A DNA stretch of 48,203 nucleotides from a virus, in IMG/VR virus record IMGVR_UViG_3300019487_000038, positions 1 to 48,203 of that record; one strand, given 5' to 3'. Every line of letters begins with the position of its first letter. Position 1 is the stretch's first letter. Under the pieces are notes generated by a model. That model was not told where the DNA came from, made no database searches, and worked only from the letters and a program-made list of their open reading frames with translations. Positions 25,521 through 32,016 of this stretch are shown here, piece after piece. A program made the position numbers and the translations under genes.

Positions 25521-27839
25521 TTAGTAAGAGACCGTCCACGCTCTTGATTGCAGCGTGGAAATTCTTGTTAATGTAACTGGCAAGAGACTTGCATTACCAA
25601 GCAAGTTCAAGGAGCCTGAGAGAAGTCCATTGCTCACGAGATTTGCACAAATGTTGTCTTGAGCAACATCGGTCAATCCATCGCTGCTGACATTCAAGTA
25701 TCTCACGTTTGCCGGAATTGTTGGCAATGCAGTCAAAGACGGACAAGTTGATACTTCAAATGAAGACAAAGACGTAGGCAATGTAGTCAACCATAGGTTC
25801 AAACTTGGGTTGCTGTTGAAAGACATAGACACAATCTGACTGTTGAAATTGTCTGGCGGCGAGGCGATAGCCAGTGAGTTACAATAGAGTTGTGTTACTC
25901 CGTACGGAATGTCGGGCAGAGTCAGAATTGGATTTGTCGATACGTTGATGTAAGACATCGTTGCGGGCAAATCTCCTAGAACCGTCAATTGGTTATTGGA
26001 AACATTCAAAATAGATGCCGACGTTGCCGACAAATCATACAATGTGCTAAGAACACCATTTTGCAACGACATCGTTACAATAGATGCAGGCATACCTTGA
26101 ACGTCGTTCAAGAAAATGTTTCCGTTGGAATATAGGTATTGCAAATTCGTGCAAGTCCACACATAACGAATAGCACCCACGGAGCTAATATCCATGAAAA
26201 TTACATCACTTGATCCAGATGCTACGATATTAGTTGCAGTATCTATGAACGGACCACCATTCAAGGAAGAACTGAATGTAATCAAGTCAGCCGGATTTGT
26301 CGTAGTCAATTGAATGACTTCACCCGATGTAATTCCAAATTGACCTATGTTACTTGCAACACTGAACCGTGTCGTGCGAGTTGGTTCAATGAATATCTTA
26401 CTGGTTGACGCAGTAATGAAGAACATGTAAGAACCCGTTGGCAAATAAAGTTGTCCCATCAACGAGAATGGAATCTTCATTGCACCAGACAAGAATGTTT
26501 GTACTGAACCAGAAATTGAACCTGTGATAATACCGTTGTAGCTGGCACTGATTGAACTTGTCAGAGAGCCGGTGTAATTTCCGGTCATCGTTCCTGCCAA
26601 CGATGCTGTCAAAATTGCATTATAGGATGCAGTGACCGAACCAGTAATATCCCCTTGAGCGGGTGAACCAGAGATTGAACCCGTGAATCCTCCAACAAGA
26701 GAACCGGAGATTGATCCCGATGCTGCACCCGAAATTGTAGATGCGACTGTTCCTGCAATCGATCCTTGGGTCGAACCAGTAATAGAACCCGTCAATTGTC
26801 CTTGCAAAGATGCTTGAACAGATGCCGAAATACTTCCAAATTGACCTTGGATATTGACGTAAATTGGAGTCGCATCAATGGTATAAAGGATACCAGTTTC
26901 ACGTCCCAATGCATACAAAGTAACAGTTTCGTTGAGAAGAATCGACGATGTATATGGAGCGACGATTGTTCCAACTGCTTCAACGGACGTTGTTGCTGGT
27001 CCAGAGAAAAATGGCTCAATGTTAACCTTGTCAAGTTGGCTTCGGTAGTTTGACTGACTGATTGCAAGGAATATACCTTCTTGTTGTAACGAAAGGTCCG
27101 GCAACACATATGACGCAGTTATGGCGAACTGAGCGTCAACGGCATTGTCGGCAACAGATGCACTCAAAGAACGAGATGCCCAAGAAGCACTTGTCTGTAC
27201 ATTGGTCGTAATTCCAATAGATGCCGTCTGTGCATATGATGCAAATGACGAAGATGTTGCCGTAAGAGCGGTAGTAGCTACCTGAGCAACAGCAGCAATA
27301 GAAGAAGACAGAGCATAAGACGCTGTATTTGATGTGGAGGCAAAGGATGCACTGGTAGAATTCGTGGCATTGACTGCATTTATGGCGTTTGTAATCGTTC
27401 CATTGTTACCACCAGTGTAAATGACGAACGAGGCTGAATCGGAAAATCGTGAAGACGTGGCAAAACTTGCTGTCGCAGCATTAGCTACAGAAACGAACGA
27501 AGCAGTTCTTGCATACGATGAACTGATCGATGCAGAGGCAAAAGATGCGGAGATTGCCGAACCACCCGTTCCACCATTCAACGCAAAAGATGCAGTAAGG
27601 GAGTACGAAGCGGTTACAGTATTGGTTGCTAAAGAAGCAGTTTGAGCGTTGTTTGCCCAAGAAGCTGTTCCATAGAAAGAGCCTGTGAGATTTCCACCCG
27701 TGAGGATGTAGGTATTTAGATCGCCGAGCGTGAGTTTCTTCGACTCATTCGTAGAAACGTCTGACAAAAGGAATAAATCCGCCGAGTTTAGCTCGCCGGT
27801 AGTGATTTGCGTCAGTTCTGATACACGCTTGTTCGCCAT
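25521..27839 (-). CDS. Tail fibre with Ser/Ala repeat shaft and C-terminal leucine-rich repeats
   Basis: The protein has 772 residues. The N-terminus (RVSELTQITTGELNSADLFL, KKLTLGDLNTYI) is a typical fibre attachment segment. Residues ~55-240 repeat ASWA/ASYA/ASFA units; residues ~340-445 repeat GSITGS/GSISGS units. The C-terminal ~230 residues show a leucine-rich-repeat-like pattern (LSATSASILNVSNNQLTVLG, SYINVSTNPILTLPDIP, LTALPTIPANVRYLNVS). LRR-like tips are known receptor-binding solutions in some viruses and bacterial adhesins. It starts just after the PhoH gene and is followed by the collar fibre. Probably the long host-range fibre. Confidence 0.8.
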   Translation of the reverse strand: MANKRVSELTQITTGELNSADLFLLSDVSTNESKKLTLGDLNTYILTGGNLTGSFYGTASWANNAQTASLATNTVTASYSLTASFALNGGTGGSAISASFASASISSSYARTASFVSVANAATASFATSSRFSDSASFVIYTGGNNGTITNAINAVNATNSTSASFASTSNTASYALSSSIAAVAQVATTALTATSSSFASYAQTASIGITTNVQTSASWASRSLSASVADNAVDAQFAITASYVLPDLSLQQEGIFLAISQSNYRSQLDKVNIEPFFSGPATTSVEAVGTIVAPYTSSILLNETVTLYALGRETGILYTIDATPIYVNIQGQFGSISASVQASLQGQLTGSITGSTQGSIAGTVASTISGAASGSISGSLVGGFTGSISGSPAQGDITGSVTASYNAILTASLAGTMTGNYTGSLTSSISASYNGIITGSISGSVQTFLSGAMKIPFSLMGQLYLPTGSYMFFITASTSKIFIEPTRTTRFSVASNIGQFGITSGEVIQLTTTNPADLITFSSSLNGGPFIDTATNIVASGSSDVIFMDISSVGAIRYVWTCTNLQYLYSNGNIFLNDVQGMPASIVTMSLQNGVLSTLYDLSATSASILNVSNNQLTVLGDLPATMSYINVSTNPILTLPDIPYGVTQLYCNSLAIASPPDNFNSQIVSMSFNSNPSLNLWLTTLPTSLSSFEVSTCPSLTALPTIPANVRYLNVSSDGLTDVAQDNICANLVSNGLLSGSLNLLGNASLLPVTLTRISTLQSRAWTVSY

Positions 27840-27858
27840 AATACACTATACATAGCGA

Positions 27859-28629
27859 TCACTGAGCTTTTTTCACCTTTTTGATTATAAATTGCACGAG
27901 ACCACTTCGGACAATATCGTCCTCGGTAAAATGGAAAACATGGATGCCATTCTGACGGCTTTCTTCGTTGTCAAAATGACTGATCATTTTTATAAACCCA
28001 CTCTTTCCGTTGATGTCGCTTTGCTCAGGATCACCCAATATAAATACTTTGGAGAACTCTCCAATGCGTGTAATAAGTGTGAAAAGTTCCTTGAACGTCA
28101 TGTTCTGAGCTTCGTCGGCTATAATAACCTTGGCGTTCCAGCTTAATCCACGAAGAAATCCTACGGGTACGCCCGCAACACGTTCTTCTTTCAAAAGTGT
28201 ATCAATGTCCGTTTTTGGAAGCATTTCTACAAGTTTATCGAGCAGAGGTTGAATGTATGGAGCAAGTTTTTGGTCTGCTTCACCGGGAAGAAATCCAAGT
28301 TTAGCATCCGCACTTTCCACGGCACTTCGGATATACACCAAGTCGCTGACTCGTTTTTCCGAGATCATTTTGAGAGAATGCAAGACCGAAAGAAAGGTTT
28401 TGCTTGTTCCAGCGGGACCAGTGACAAAGATGATTTTTGTTTCTTTGTCAGCGGCGAGTTCCAAAAATTGTTGTTGCTTTGGAGTAAGTGGTCGTTGGTA
28501 TATGTTTAGGGGTGATTTGAGTTTGGAACGCTGAGGAATGACAGGACTGCGGTCTGTATGAGCAACTGTTTCATTAGTCGTCTGGGAAGTCAGTTCCGCT
28601 ACCATCCGTTTCTGGTTTTTCTTTTTCAT
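27859..28629 (-). CDS. phoH: PhoH-like ATPase
   Basis: The protein has 256 residues. The Walker A motif is GPAGTSKT (residues 71-78) and the Walker B region is VIIADEAQN (168-176). The PhoH-typical RSAVESADAKLGFLPGEADQ segment follows strand 2, and GDPEQSDI gives the sensor region. PhoH proteins are RNA-associated P-loop ATPases very frequent in marine phages; their role in infection is unsettled. The annotated start overlaps the upstream gene by 56 nt; an in-frame ATG at 28605 (MVAELTSQ) would shorten the overlap. Confidence 0.9.
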   Translation of the reverse strand: MKKKNQKRMVAELTSQTTNETVAHTDRSPVIPQRSKLKSPLNIYQRPLTPKQQQFLELAADKETKIIFVTGPAGTSKTFLSVLHSLKMISEKRVSDLVYIRSAVESADAKLGFLPGEADQKLAPYIQPLLDKLVEMLPKTDIDTLLKEERVAGVPVGFLRGLSWNAKVIIADEAQNMTFKELFTLITRIGEFSKVFILGDPEQSDINGKSGFIKMISHFDNEESRQNGIHVFHFTEDDIVRSGLVQFIIKKVKKAQ

Positions 28630-28954
28630 CGTTCTTCTTTTTGAGGAGTTGTCGTAACCCTTCTACCTTGGGACACAATTCATACATCTCGTTTTCGAGA
28701 TAGAATTTGTTGATGTGTTCCAAATTGGGTTCAAATTCTCTCTCAGCAATGGTGACTACAAAGGGAGAATTCTTGAACTGAAATACTTCTACAATTGGGA
28801 GTTTGTGTTCGATTGCAAATTTAATCGAAGATACGATGTGTTCCATCATGTCAACACGAAATTTGTTGACGAAGATTTTCATTTCTTCGCTCGGCGATGG
28901 AAGAATGTATAACTCGTTATCTTTCATACTGGTCTGTTTGCTCTTTCTGACCAT
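28574..28954 (-). CDS. Conserved phage protein upstream of phoH
   Basis: The protein has 126 residues and is soluble. The segment DNELYILPSPSEEMKIFVNK followed by MEHIVSSIKFAIEHKLPIVE and VEVFQFKNSPFVV is shared with a small protein I associate with phoH in T4-like marine phages; its function is not known. The C-terminus is highly charged. It has a TATTTATT motif 3 nt before the ATG, so it and phoH form one unit. Confidence 0.7.
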   Translation of the reverse strand: MVRKSKQTSMKDNELYILPSPSEEMKIFVNKFRVDMMEHIVSSIKFAIEHKLPIVEVFQFKNSPFVVTIAEREFEPNLEHINKFYLENEMYELCPKVEGLRQLLKKKNDEKEKPETDGSGTDFPDD

Positions 28955-28957
28955 ACT

Positions 28958-28965
28958 AATAAATA
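28958..28965 (-). promoter_or_regulatory. Late-promoter-like motif TATTTATT
   Basis: Minus strand CAGATATTTATTAGTATG; 3 nt before the start at 28954. Confidence 0.55.
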
Positions 28966-29002
28966 TCTGATAACATGACCATAATGATGAAATGAGTACA
29001 AT

Positions 29003-29032
29003 AAAAAAGCGAGAGCCTAAGTCGGCTCTCGC
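29003..29032 (-). terminator. Strong intrinsic terminator
   Basis: A perfect 9-bp stem GCGAGAGCC/GGCTCTCGC with a 6-nt loop is followed on the minus strand by TTTTTT. It ends the transcript of the three small genes at 29094-29942 and isolates the phoH unit. Confidence 0.88.
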
Positions 29033-29093
29033 TCACGTACTCACGTACGCTCACCACAACACATTTAACCCCACTGTTGCGGTGATCTCCTTG

Positions 29094-29351
29094 TCACCAT
29101 ACACGGTGTTTCTTTGATTCGTATTGAACAATCGCCACAGGCTCGCCGTGGGAATGAACATTCGCAATGCGGGTCCAGAATTCCTTCTCTGCGACTGCGA
29201 CTTCGGCATCTGCCGTTTCGTATTCCTTTTCGGAAACACGATACCCATCACGGACGACGACGAATTTGGTTGGTTTTGCTTCCAGTTTGACCGCTGTTCC
29301 CTGTGAAGCAACAGGGGCGGATTCAGTCTGATTAGACTTTTGCTTTTTCAT
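29094..29351 (-). CDS. Small unknown protein
   Basis: The protein has 85 residues from the ATG at 29351 (MKKQKSNQTESAP); the longer frame is rejected because it runs far into the preceding gene. After a polar N-terminus there is a compact alpha/beta region (PTKFVVVRDGYRVSEKEYET, then PVAIVQYESKKHRVW). No motif is recognised. It overlaps the upstream gene by 20 nt and is the last gene before the strong terminator. Confidence 0.6.
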   Translation of the reverse strand: MKKQKSNQTESAPVASQGTAVKLEAKPTKFVVVRDGYRVSEKEYETADAEVAVAEKEFWTRIANVHSHGEPVAIVQYESKKHRVW

Positions 29352-29661
29352 CGGATTCTTCGCTTGGAAGATTTTTGAGGATGAATATGGCAAGTCCACG
29401 GGCGTCTTTGTTAGTTGCGATGATGTCGTCTGCCCACGGACTTCCTGTTTTGAGGATGTTCCAACACCACCGAAATCTTTCTTTCCAAGTCATCACTTTT
29501 CCGTGACGCCCTCGGTTCCAAACCGTAAAATTGAAGCCAGTATCTTCCACGACCATCTTTCCTGTCTTTGGGTCCGTGTACGTGTATTCATACTTCTCTG
29601 CTTCAAGCATCTGACAAGTGCAAGTGCAGCGAACGAAATACGATGGAAATTCTTTGTCCAT
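29332..29661 (-). CDS. Small unknown protein with cysteine pair
   Basis: The protein has 109 residues. Near the N-terminus is RCTCTCQMLE, followed by YEYTYTDPKTGKMVVEDTGF, FTVWNRGRHGKVMTWKERFR and an acidic C-terminal tail. I do not recognise the family. It starts one base into the stop of the upstream membrane gene and overlaps the downstream gene. Confidence 0.6.
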   Translation of the reverse strand: MDKEFPSYFVRCTCTCQMLEAEKYEYTYTDPKTGKMVVEDTGFNFTVWNRGRHGKVMTWKERFRWCWNILKTGSPWADDIIATNKDARGLAIFILKNLPSEESDEKAKV

Positions 29662-29942
29662 TAACGGTTTCTTGACGCAGCCTTAATAATCCCGTTCAGA
29701 ATGCTCCATCCCCACACGAAGAAAAGAGCGACAAGATGAATCCAAAACCATCCTGACATGCCTTGAAGGTTGTAAATCCAAACAAGAATGAGGATACGAG
29801 GAACGAAGATGGTTGCGAAAAGATCGCCGAGGAAGGGAGTCGTATTGAAGGGAAGATTGCCGGTGATCCACCAAAAGAAAAGGGTACAACGAGGGAGCAC
29901 TAAGCTCAACAGCAGGAACCATGTTCCAATATCATTTTGCAT
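29661..29942 (-). CDS. Small three-helix membrane protein
   Basis: The protein has 93 residues with hydrophobic segments near 6-28 (GTWFLLLSLVLPRCTLFFWW), 43-58 and 62-86 (SGWFWIHLVALFFVWGWSIL). The size and topology would fit a holin-like or host-membrane protein, but there is no lysis gene beside it. It has a TTGACA-N17-TACTCT promoter whose -10 ends only 6 nt before the ATG. Confidence 0.65.
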   Translation of the reverse strand: MQNDIGTWFLLLSLVLPRCTLFFWWITGNLPFNTTPFLGDLFATIFVPRILILVWIYNLQGMSGWFWIHLVALFFVWGWSILNGIIKAASRNR

Positions 29943-29948
29943 TCGTGA

Positions 29949-29977
29949 AGAGTAACATGAAAGAAGAGAGTTGTCAA
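29949..29977 (-). promoter_or_regulatory. Sigma70-type promoter, near-leaderless
   Basis: TTGACA (29977-29972), 17-nt spacer, TACTCT (29954-29949), then 6 nt to the ATG at 29942. The -35 is perfect and the -10 is weak. Confidence 0.5.
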
Positions 29978-30001
29978 CTCTTTTTTGAAGAACAGGCGGG
30001 A

Positions 30002-30009
30002 TATTTATA
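30002..30009 (+). promoter_or_regulatory. Late-promoter-like motif TATTTATA, plus strand
   Basis: Plus strand GGGATATTTATAGAGCATG; 4 nt before the ATG at 30014. It shows that the motif orientation follows the gene, not the genome strand. Confidence 0.55.
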
Positions 30010-30013
30010 GAGC

Positions 30014-30175
30014 ATGAAACGAGAGTTCAATCCGTATCACGCTTGGTTGCATTTGAAGTGTATGGGGAAGATGGTGAGGGAGTACATTTTTGAAGGCAAA
30101 CATCACGGCAGTTTTTGGTGGCATGTCAGCTTCTATGGGCGGGGAATATGGAGAAGTTTCGGAGGGTCGCTGTAG
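30014..30175 (+). CDS. Small basic protein on the opposite strand
   Basis: The protein has 53 residues (MKREFNPYHAWLHLKCMG at the start) and is rich in Trp, His, Arg and Gly. No family is recognised. It is one of very few plus-strand genes and is supported by a well-formed promoter motif 4 nt upstream. It ends 3 nt from the stop of the convergent minus-strand gene at 30179. Confidence 0.5.
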   Translation: MKREFNPYHAWLHLKCMGKMVREYIFEGKHHGSFWWHVSFYGRGIWRSFGGSL

Positions 30176-30178
30176 CAA

Positions 30179-30349
30179 TCAATATCCTCCGCAATAGTTT
30201 TGTGGATCGAAATAATCACTCACTCCTTCATAACAACTACATTGACGATAATGTTGACCACATCTATCGCATACACTGTAATCTTTTTTAGGAGAAATTT
30301 TTTTGGTGGGTTTGTCCGAGGACTTTTTTGAAACTTTTTTCTTGGACAT
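30179..30349 (-). CDS. Small Lys-rich zinc-finger-like protein
   Basis: The protein has 56 residues. The N-terminal half is Lys/Ser-rich (MSKKKVSKKSSDKPTKK); the C-terminal half has SVCDRCGQHYRQCSC and a last Cys near the end, a possible zinc site. It may bind nucleic acid. It lies directly after the tRNA array on the same strand, 5 nt from the 3' end of tRNA-Ser(CGA), so it may be translated from the same primary transcript. Confidence 0.5.
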   Translation of the reverse strand: MSKKKVSKKSSDKPTKKISPKKDYSVCDRCGQHYRQCSCYEGVSDYFDPQNYCGGY

Positions 30350-30354
30350 AAAAG

Positions 30355-30443
30355 TGGCGGAAGGCAGAGGACTCGAACCCCACTCACACTAAAGGAGCAA
30401 TCTGTTTTCGAAACAGTTCCGACGCCTCGCCGGTTTACCTTCC
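30355..30443 (-). tRNA. tRNA-Ser (CGA)
   Basis: Acceptor GGAAGGT/GCCTTCC, discriminator G, encoded CCA. Anticodon loop TTCGAAA gives CGA (codon UCG). Long class II variable arm, T-loop TTCGAGT, D-loop GCGAGGCGT with G18G19. Confidence 0.85.
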
Positions 30444-30548
30444 ATATTCAAGATGCGGATATGTATTTGTCAACACATACCTCCGACGTGCGTTTCACTT
30501 TGCGGAGGAATTAAACCTCCATCGCTAGTCTCGGCTGCACCTTAAAAT
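30444..30548. other. Structured spacer between tRNA-Ser genes
   Basis: No gene is seen. On the minus strand GGAGG-TTTAATT-CCTCC forms a 5-bp hairpin, and the same CCTCCG can instead pair with a later CGGAGG. This gives two mutually exclusive stems, the last copy being followed by TATG. Function unknown. Confidence 0.35.
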
Positions 30549-30639
30549 TGGCGGAAGTGGTAGGATTCGAACCTACGGGGGCTTTTTAGACCCCGTTCGC
30601 TTTCCAAGCGAGTACCTTAATCCACTCGGTCACACTTCC
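30549..30639 (-). tRNA. tRNA-Ser (GGA)
   Basis: Acceptor GGAAGTG paired with CACTTCC, discriminator G, encoded CCA. Anticodon loop TTGGAAA gives GGA (codons UCC/UCU). Long variable arm and canonical T-loop TTCGAAT. Confidence 0.88.
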
Positions 30640-30810
30640 AATGACGCAATTGATGTCGACCACGGGCTTGCCGGTCTCACACAGCTACTCTTTAGGTTGT
30701 AGCCTCCTGTTACGATCTTCAGCACAACTAAAGTGCCTACTTTTTGCTCGTATTCGCCTCATGTGTCCCCACTATGAGGAATTTTAACAGACAGAGCAAC
30801 TACGTCAAAA
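30640..30810. other. Promoter plus structured non-coding stretch between tRNAs
   Basis: No protein gene is seen. After a TTGACG-N16-TAAAAT promoter the minus strand has a hairpin CCTCATAGTG/CACATGAGG, a GGCAC-TTTAGTT-GTGCT stem and a GCTAC/GTAGC stem. It could be a small RNA or a processed leader of tRNA-Ser(GGA). Confidence 0.4.
30781..30808 (-). promoter_or_regulatory. Sigma70-type promoter
   Basis: TTGACG (30808-30803), 16-nt spacer, TAAAAT (30786-30781). It abuts the 3' end of tRNA-Gln and would transcribe the structured spacer and the two tRNA-Ser genes. Confidence 0.5.
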
Positions 30811-30884
30811 TGGCTGGTGCTAAAGGAATCGAACCCTTACTTCTTCGTTCAGAGCGAAACGTGCTACCACTACACTAAGCACCA
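30811..30884 (-). tRNA. tRNA-Gln (CTG)
   Basis: Acceptor TGGTGCT/AGCACCA, discriminator G, encoded CCA. Anticodon loop CTCTGAA gives CTG (codon CAG). D-loop with GG and T-loop TTCGATT are canonical. Confidence 0.88.
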
Positions 30885-30894
30885 ATTCGTCGCT

Positions 30895-30923
30895 AGTTTA
30901 TACGTTACTAGCAAACGTGTCAA
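30895..30923 (-). promoter_or_regulatory. Sigma70-type promoter before tRNA-Gln
   Basis: TTGACA (30923-30918), 17-nt spacer, TAAACT (30900-30895), then 10 nt to the tRNA 5' end. A CTAGTTTATACGTTACTAG repeat overlaps the -10. Confidence 0.5.
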
Positions 30924-30932
30924 AACTTTTTC

Positions 30933-31061
30933 TTACAGCCTGTTGCCACTGATCTTCTTTGCCTGAGCCACAGCCGCTTCAACTTTGTTCTTGTTTCTGC
31001 GACCGAAGAGGACTCCGACTACGAAGCCAACAACAGCACCGATAAGCAATCCAATGATCAT
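30933..31061 (-). CDS. Small glycine-zipper membrane protein
   Basis: The protein has 42 residues from the ATG at 31061. A single transmembrane helix with glycine spacing (GLLIGAVVGFVVGVLFG) is followed by an RRNKNK stop-transfer signal and a basic tail. A strong Shine-Dalgarno site AAAGGAG lies 8 nt upstream. It has a true 5' leader, because the TATTTATA motif lies 36 nt before the ATG. Possibly a membrane-perturbing or holin-like peptide; function unknown. Confidence 0.65.
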   Translation of the reverse strand: MIIGLLIGAVVGFVVGVLFGRRNKNKVEAAVAQAKKISGNRL

Positions 31062-31097
31062 AGTTTCTCCTTTGGTTAATGGATTATTGCTGACAAA

Positions 31098-31105
31098 TAT
31101 AAATA
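31098..31105 (-). promoter_or_regulatory. Late-promoter-like motif TATTTATA with leader
   Basis: Minus strand GTCGATATTTATATTTG, 36 nt before the ATG at 31061. With a start site about 7 nt downstream, this transcript would carry a ~29-nt leader including AAAGGAG. This supports the motif being a promoter rather than a ribosome signal. Confidence 0.58.
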
Positions 31106-31146
31106 TCGACAACAACCATCAAACCACCGATTCTATTGATCAAATC

Positions 31147-31222
31147 TGGTGGAGCTTACGGGATTCGAACCCGTCACCTATTCTCTGCCAGAGAATCGCT
31201 CTACCAAATGAGCTAAAGCCCC
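31147..31222 (-). tRNA. tRNA-Ala (GGC)
   Basis: Acceptor GGGGCTT/AAGCTCC with the alanine identity pair G3:U70, discriminator A, encoded CCA. Anticodon arm ATTCT-CTGGCAG-AGAAT gives GGC. Canonical D- and T-loops. Confidence 0.92.
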
Positions 31223-31500
31223 GTCGTAAATTGGTGTTCCGTTTGGGAATTCAACCCACAGTTCCTTAATCCGTTCAATTTCTTCGGATTCAAACGCTCA
31301 CGTAACTACTGTCACGGATGACCCGGAGCTAATACAAGTCTTGCGACTCGGATCGTCTCTAATTAGCCGAGAGTCACCTTTTTCGTTTTGCGTTTCCTTT
31401 GAAACAACCGAACACTACATCAAACAGGCTGTGTTTCTCTAATACACCCAGCCGACACATTTAAGTGAACGGGGTGCTACAGGTTGTCACAGCCCAAACT
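31223..31500. other. Highly structured non-coding stretch inside tRNA array
   Basis: No protein gene is seen. On the minus strand, 31427-31494 is closed by a perfect 7-bp stem GGCTGTG/CACAGCC containing CACCC/GGGTG. Downstream are GTTTC-AAAG-GAAAC, an AGTC-GCAA-GACT stem with a GNRA tetraloop inside GCTAAT/ATTAGC, and a tRNA-3'-like end (T-loop TTGAATT, then ACACCA). I could not fold it as a standard tRNA. Confidence 0.45.
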
Positions 31501-31575
31501 TGGTGGAGCCACGGGGAATCGAACCCCGATTTGTAGCTTGCAAAGCTACCGTATTACCGTTATACAGATGGCCCC
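31501..31575 (-). tRNA. tRNA-Ala (TGC)
   Basis: Acceptor GGGGCCA/TGGCTCC with G3:U70, discriminator A, encoded CCA. Anticodon arm GTAGC-TTTGCAA-GCTAC gives TGC. Canonical D- and T-loops. Confidence 0.92.
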
Positions 31576-31577
31576 GT

Positions 31578-31661
31578 AGCAGAAATGGGAATCGAACCCA
31601 ACATAGCACAATTAAGTGCAGCGGTTATGAGCCGCTTCAGCGTCCCTTGGCTTGTTCCTGC
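31578..31661 (-). tRNA. tRNA with CAT anticodon and long variable arm
   Basis: Anticodon arm AGCGG-CTCATAA-CCGCT gives CAT. Acceptor GCAGGAA pairs with TTTCTGC including one G-U. There is no encoded CCA, unlike most tRNAs here. A 4-bp stem GCAC/GTGC forms a class II variable arm, not normal for Met or Ile2 tRNAs. T-loop TTCGATT. Confidence 0.65.
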
Positions 31662-31672
31662 AAATACTAAAT

Positions 31673-31756
31673 TGGTTGCGGATCACGGGAGTTGAACCCG
31701 GTATCTCTCAGCTTATGAAACTGGAATGGTTTACGTATCCGTTCCACTCACCCGCA
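31673..31756 (-). tRNA. tRNA-Met (CAT)
   Basis: Acceptor TGCGGGT/ATCCGCA, discriminator A, encoded CCA. Anticodon loop TTCATAA gives CAT; modification to an Ile2 tRNA cannot be excluded. T-arm CGGG-TTCAACT-CCCG. First gene of the array after its promoter. Confidence 0.8.
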
Positions 31757-31783
31757 ATTCAAAGATCAACTATCTTGCCAATA

Positions 31784-31811
31784 AATATAGCAGCATGGGC
31801 GAAAATGTCAA
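31784..31811 (-). promoter_or_regulatory. Promoter of the tRNA array
   Basis: TTGACA (31811-31806), 16-nt spacer, TATATT (31789-31784) followed by TAT, giving TATATTTATT. The tRNA-Met 5' end is 27 nt downstream. The layout is nearly the same as the promoter at 41985. Confidence 0.68.
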
Positions 31812-31819
31812 GCTTTTTG

Positions 31820-32011
31820 TCAGTCAATTTTGACGGCTTGAATTTGGAACCCCGTGTGCGTGAAGCCATTGGCAGTCAACTTGGCGGAAATCTCCGATTT
31901 GTCCTTGACTTCCAGTTCAATGTTTTCCACAACATTACTTACGCCATAGGCATTGTAACCAGTGCTACGACGATCTCCCCACTCTTCCCAACATGTGACA
32001 GTGACTTTCAT
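31820..32011 (-). CDS. Small beta-rich unknown protein
   Basis: The protein has 63 residues (MKVTVTCWEEWGDRRSTGYN, ending GFQIQAVKID), with alternating beta-strand pattern and no known motif. It starts 5 nt after the CoaD-like gene stop and is the last gene before the tRNA array. Confidence 0.6.
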   Translation of the reverse strand: MKVTVTCWEEWGDRRSTGYNAYGVSNVVENIELEVKDKSEISAKLTANGFTHTGFQIQAVKID

Positions 32012-32016
32012 ATTGT

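Noticed and set aside
30445-30473. TTGACA with a TGAATA 17 nt downstream as promoter of tRNA-Ser(CGA)
   Set aside because: The -10 would end 1 nt before the mature tRNA, placing the start site inside the tRNA.
31223-31500. tmRNA, given the alanine tRNAs
   Set aside because: No G3:U70 tRNA-like end, no resume codon frame and no pseudoknot pattern could be found.
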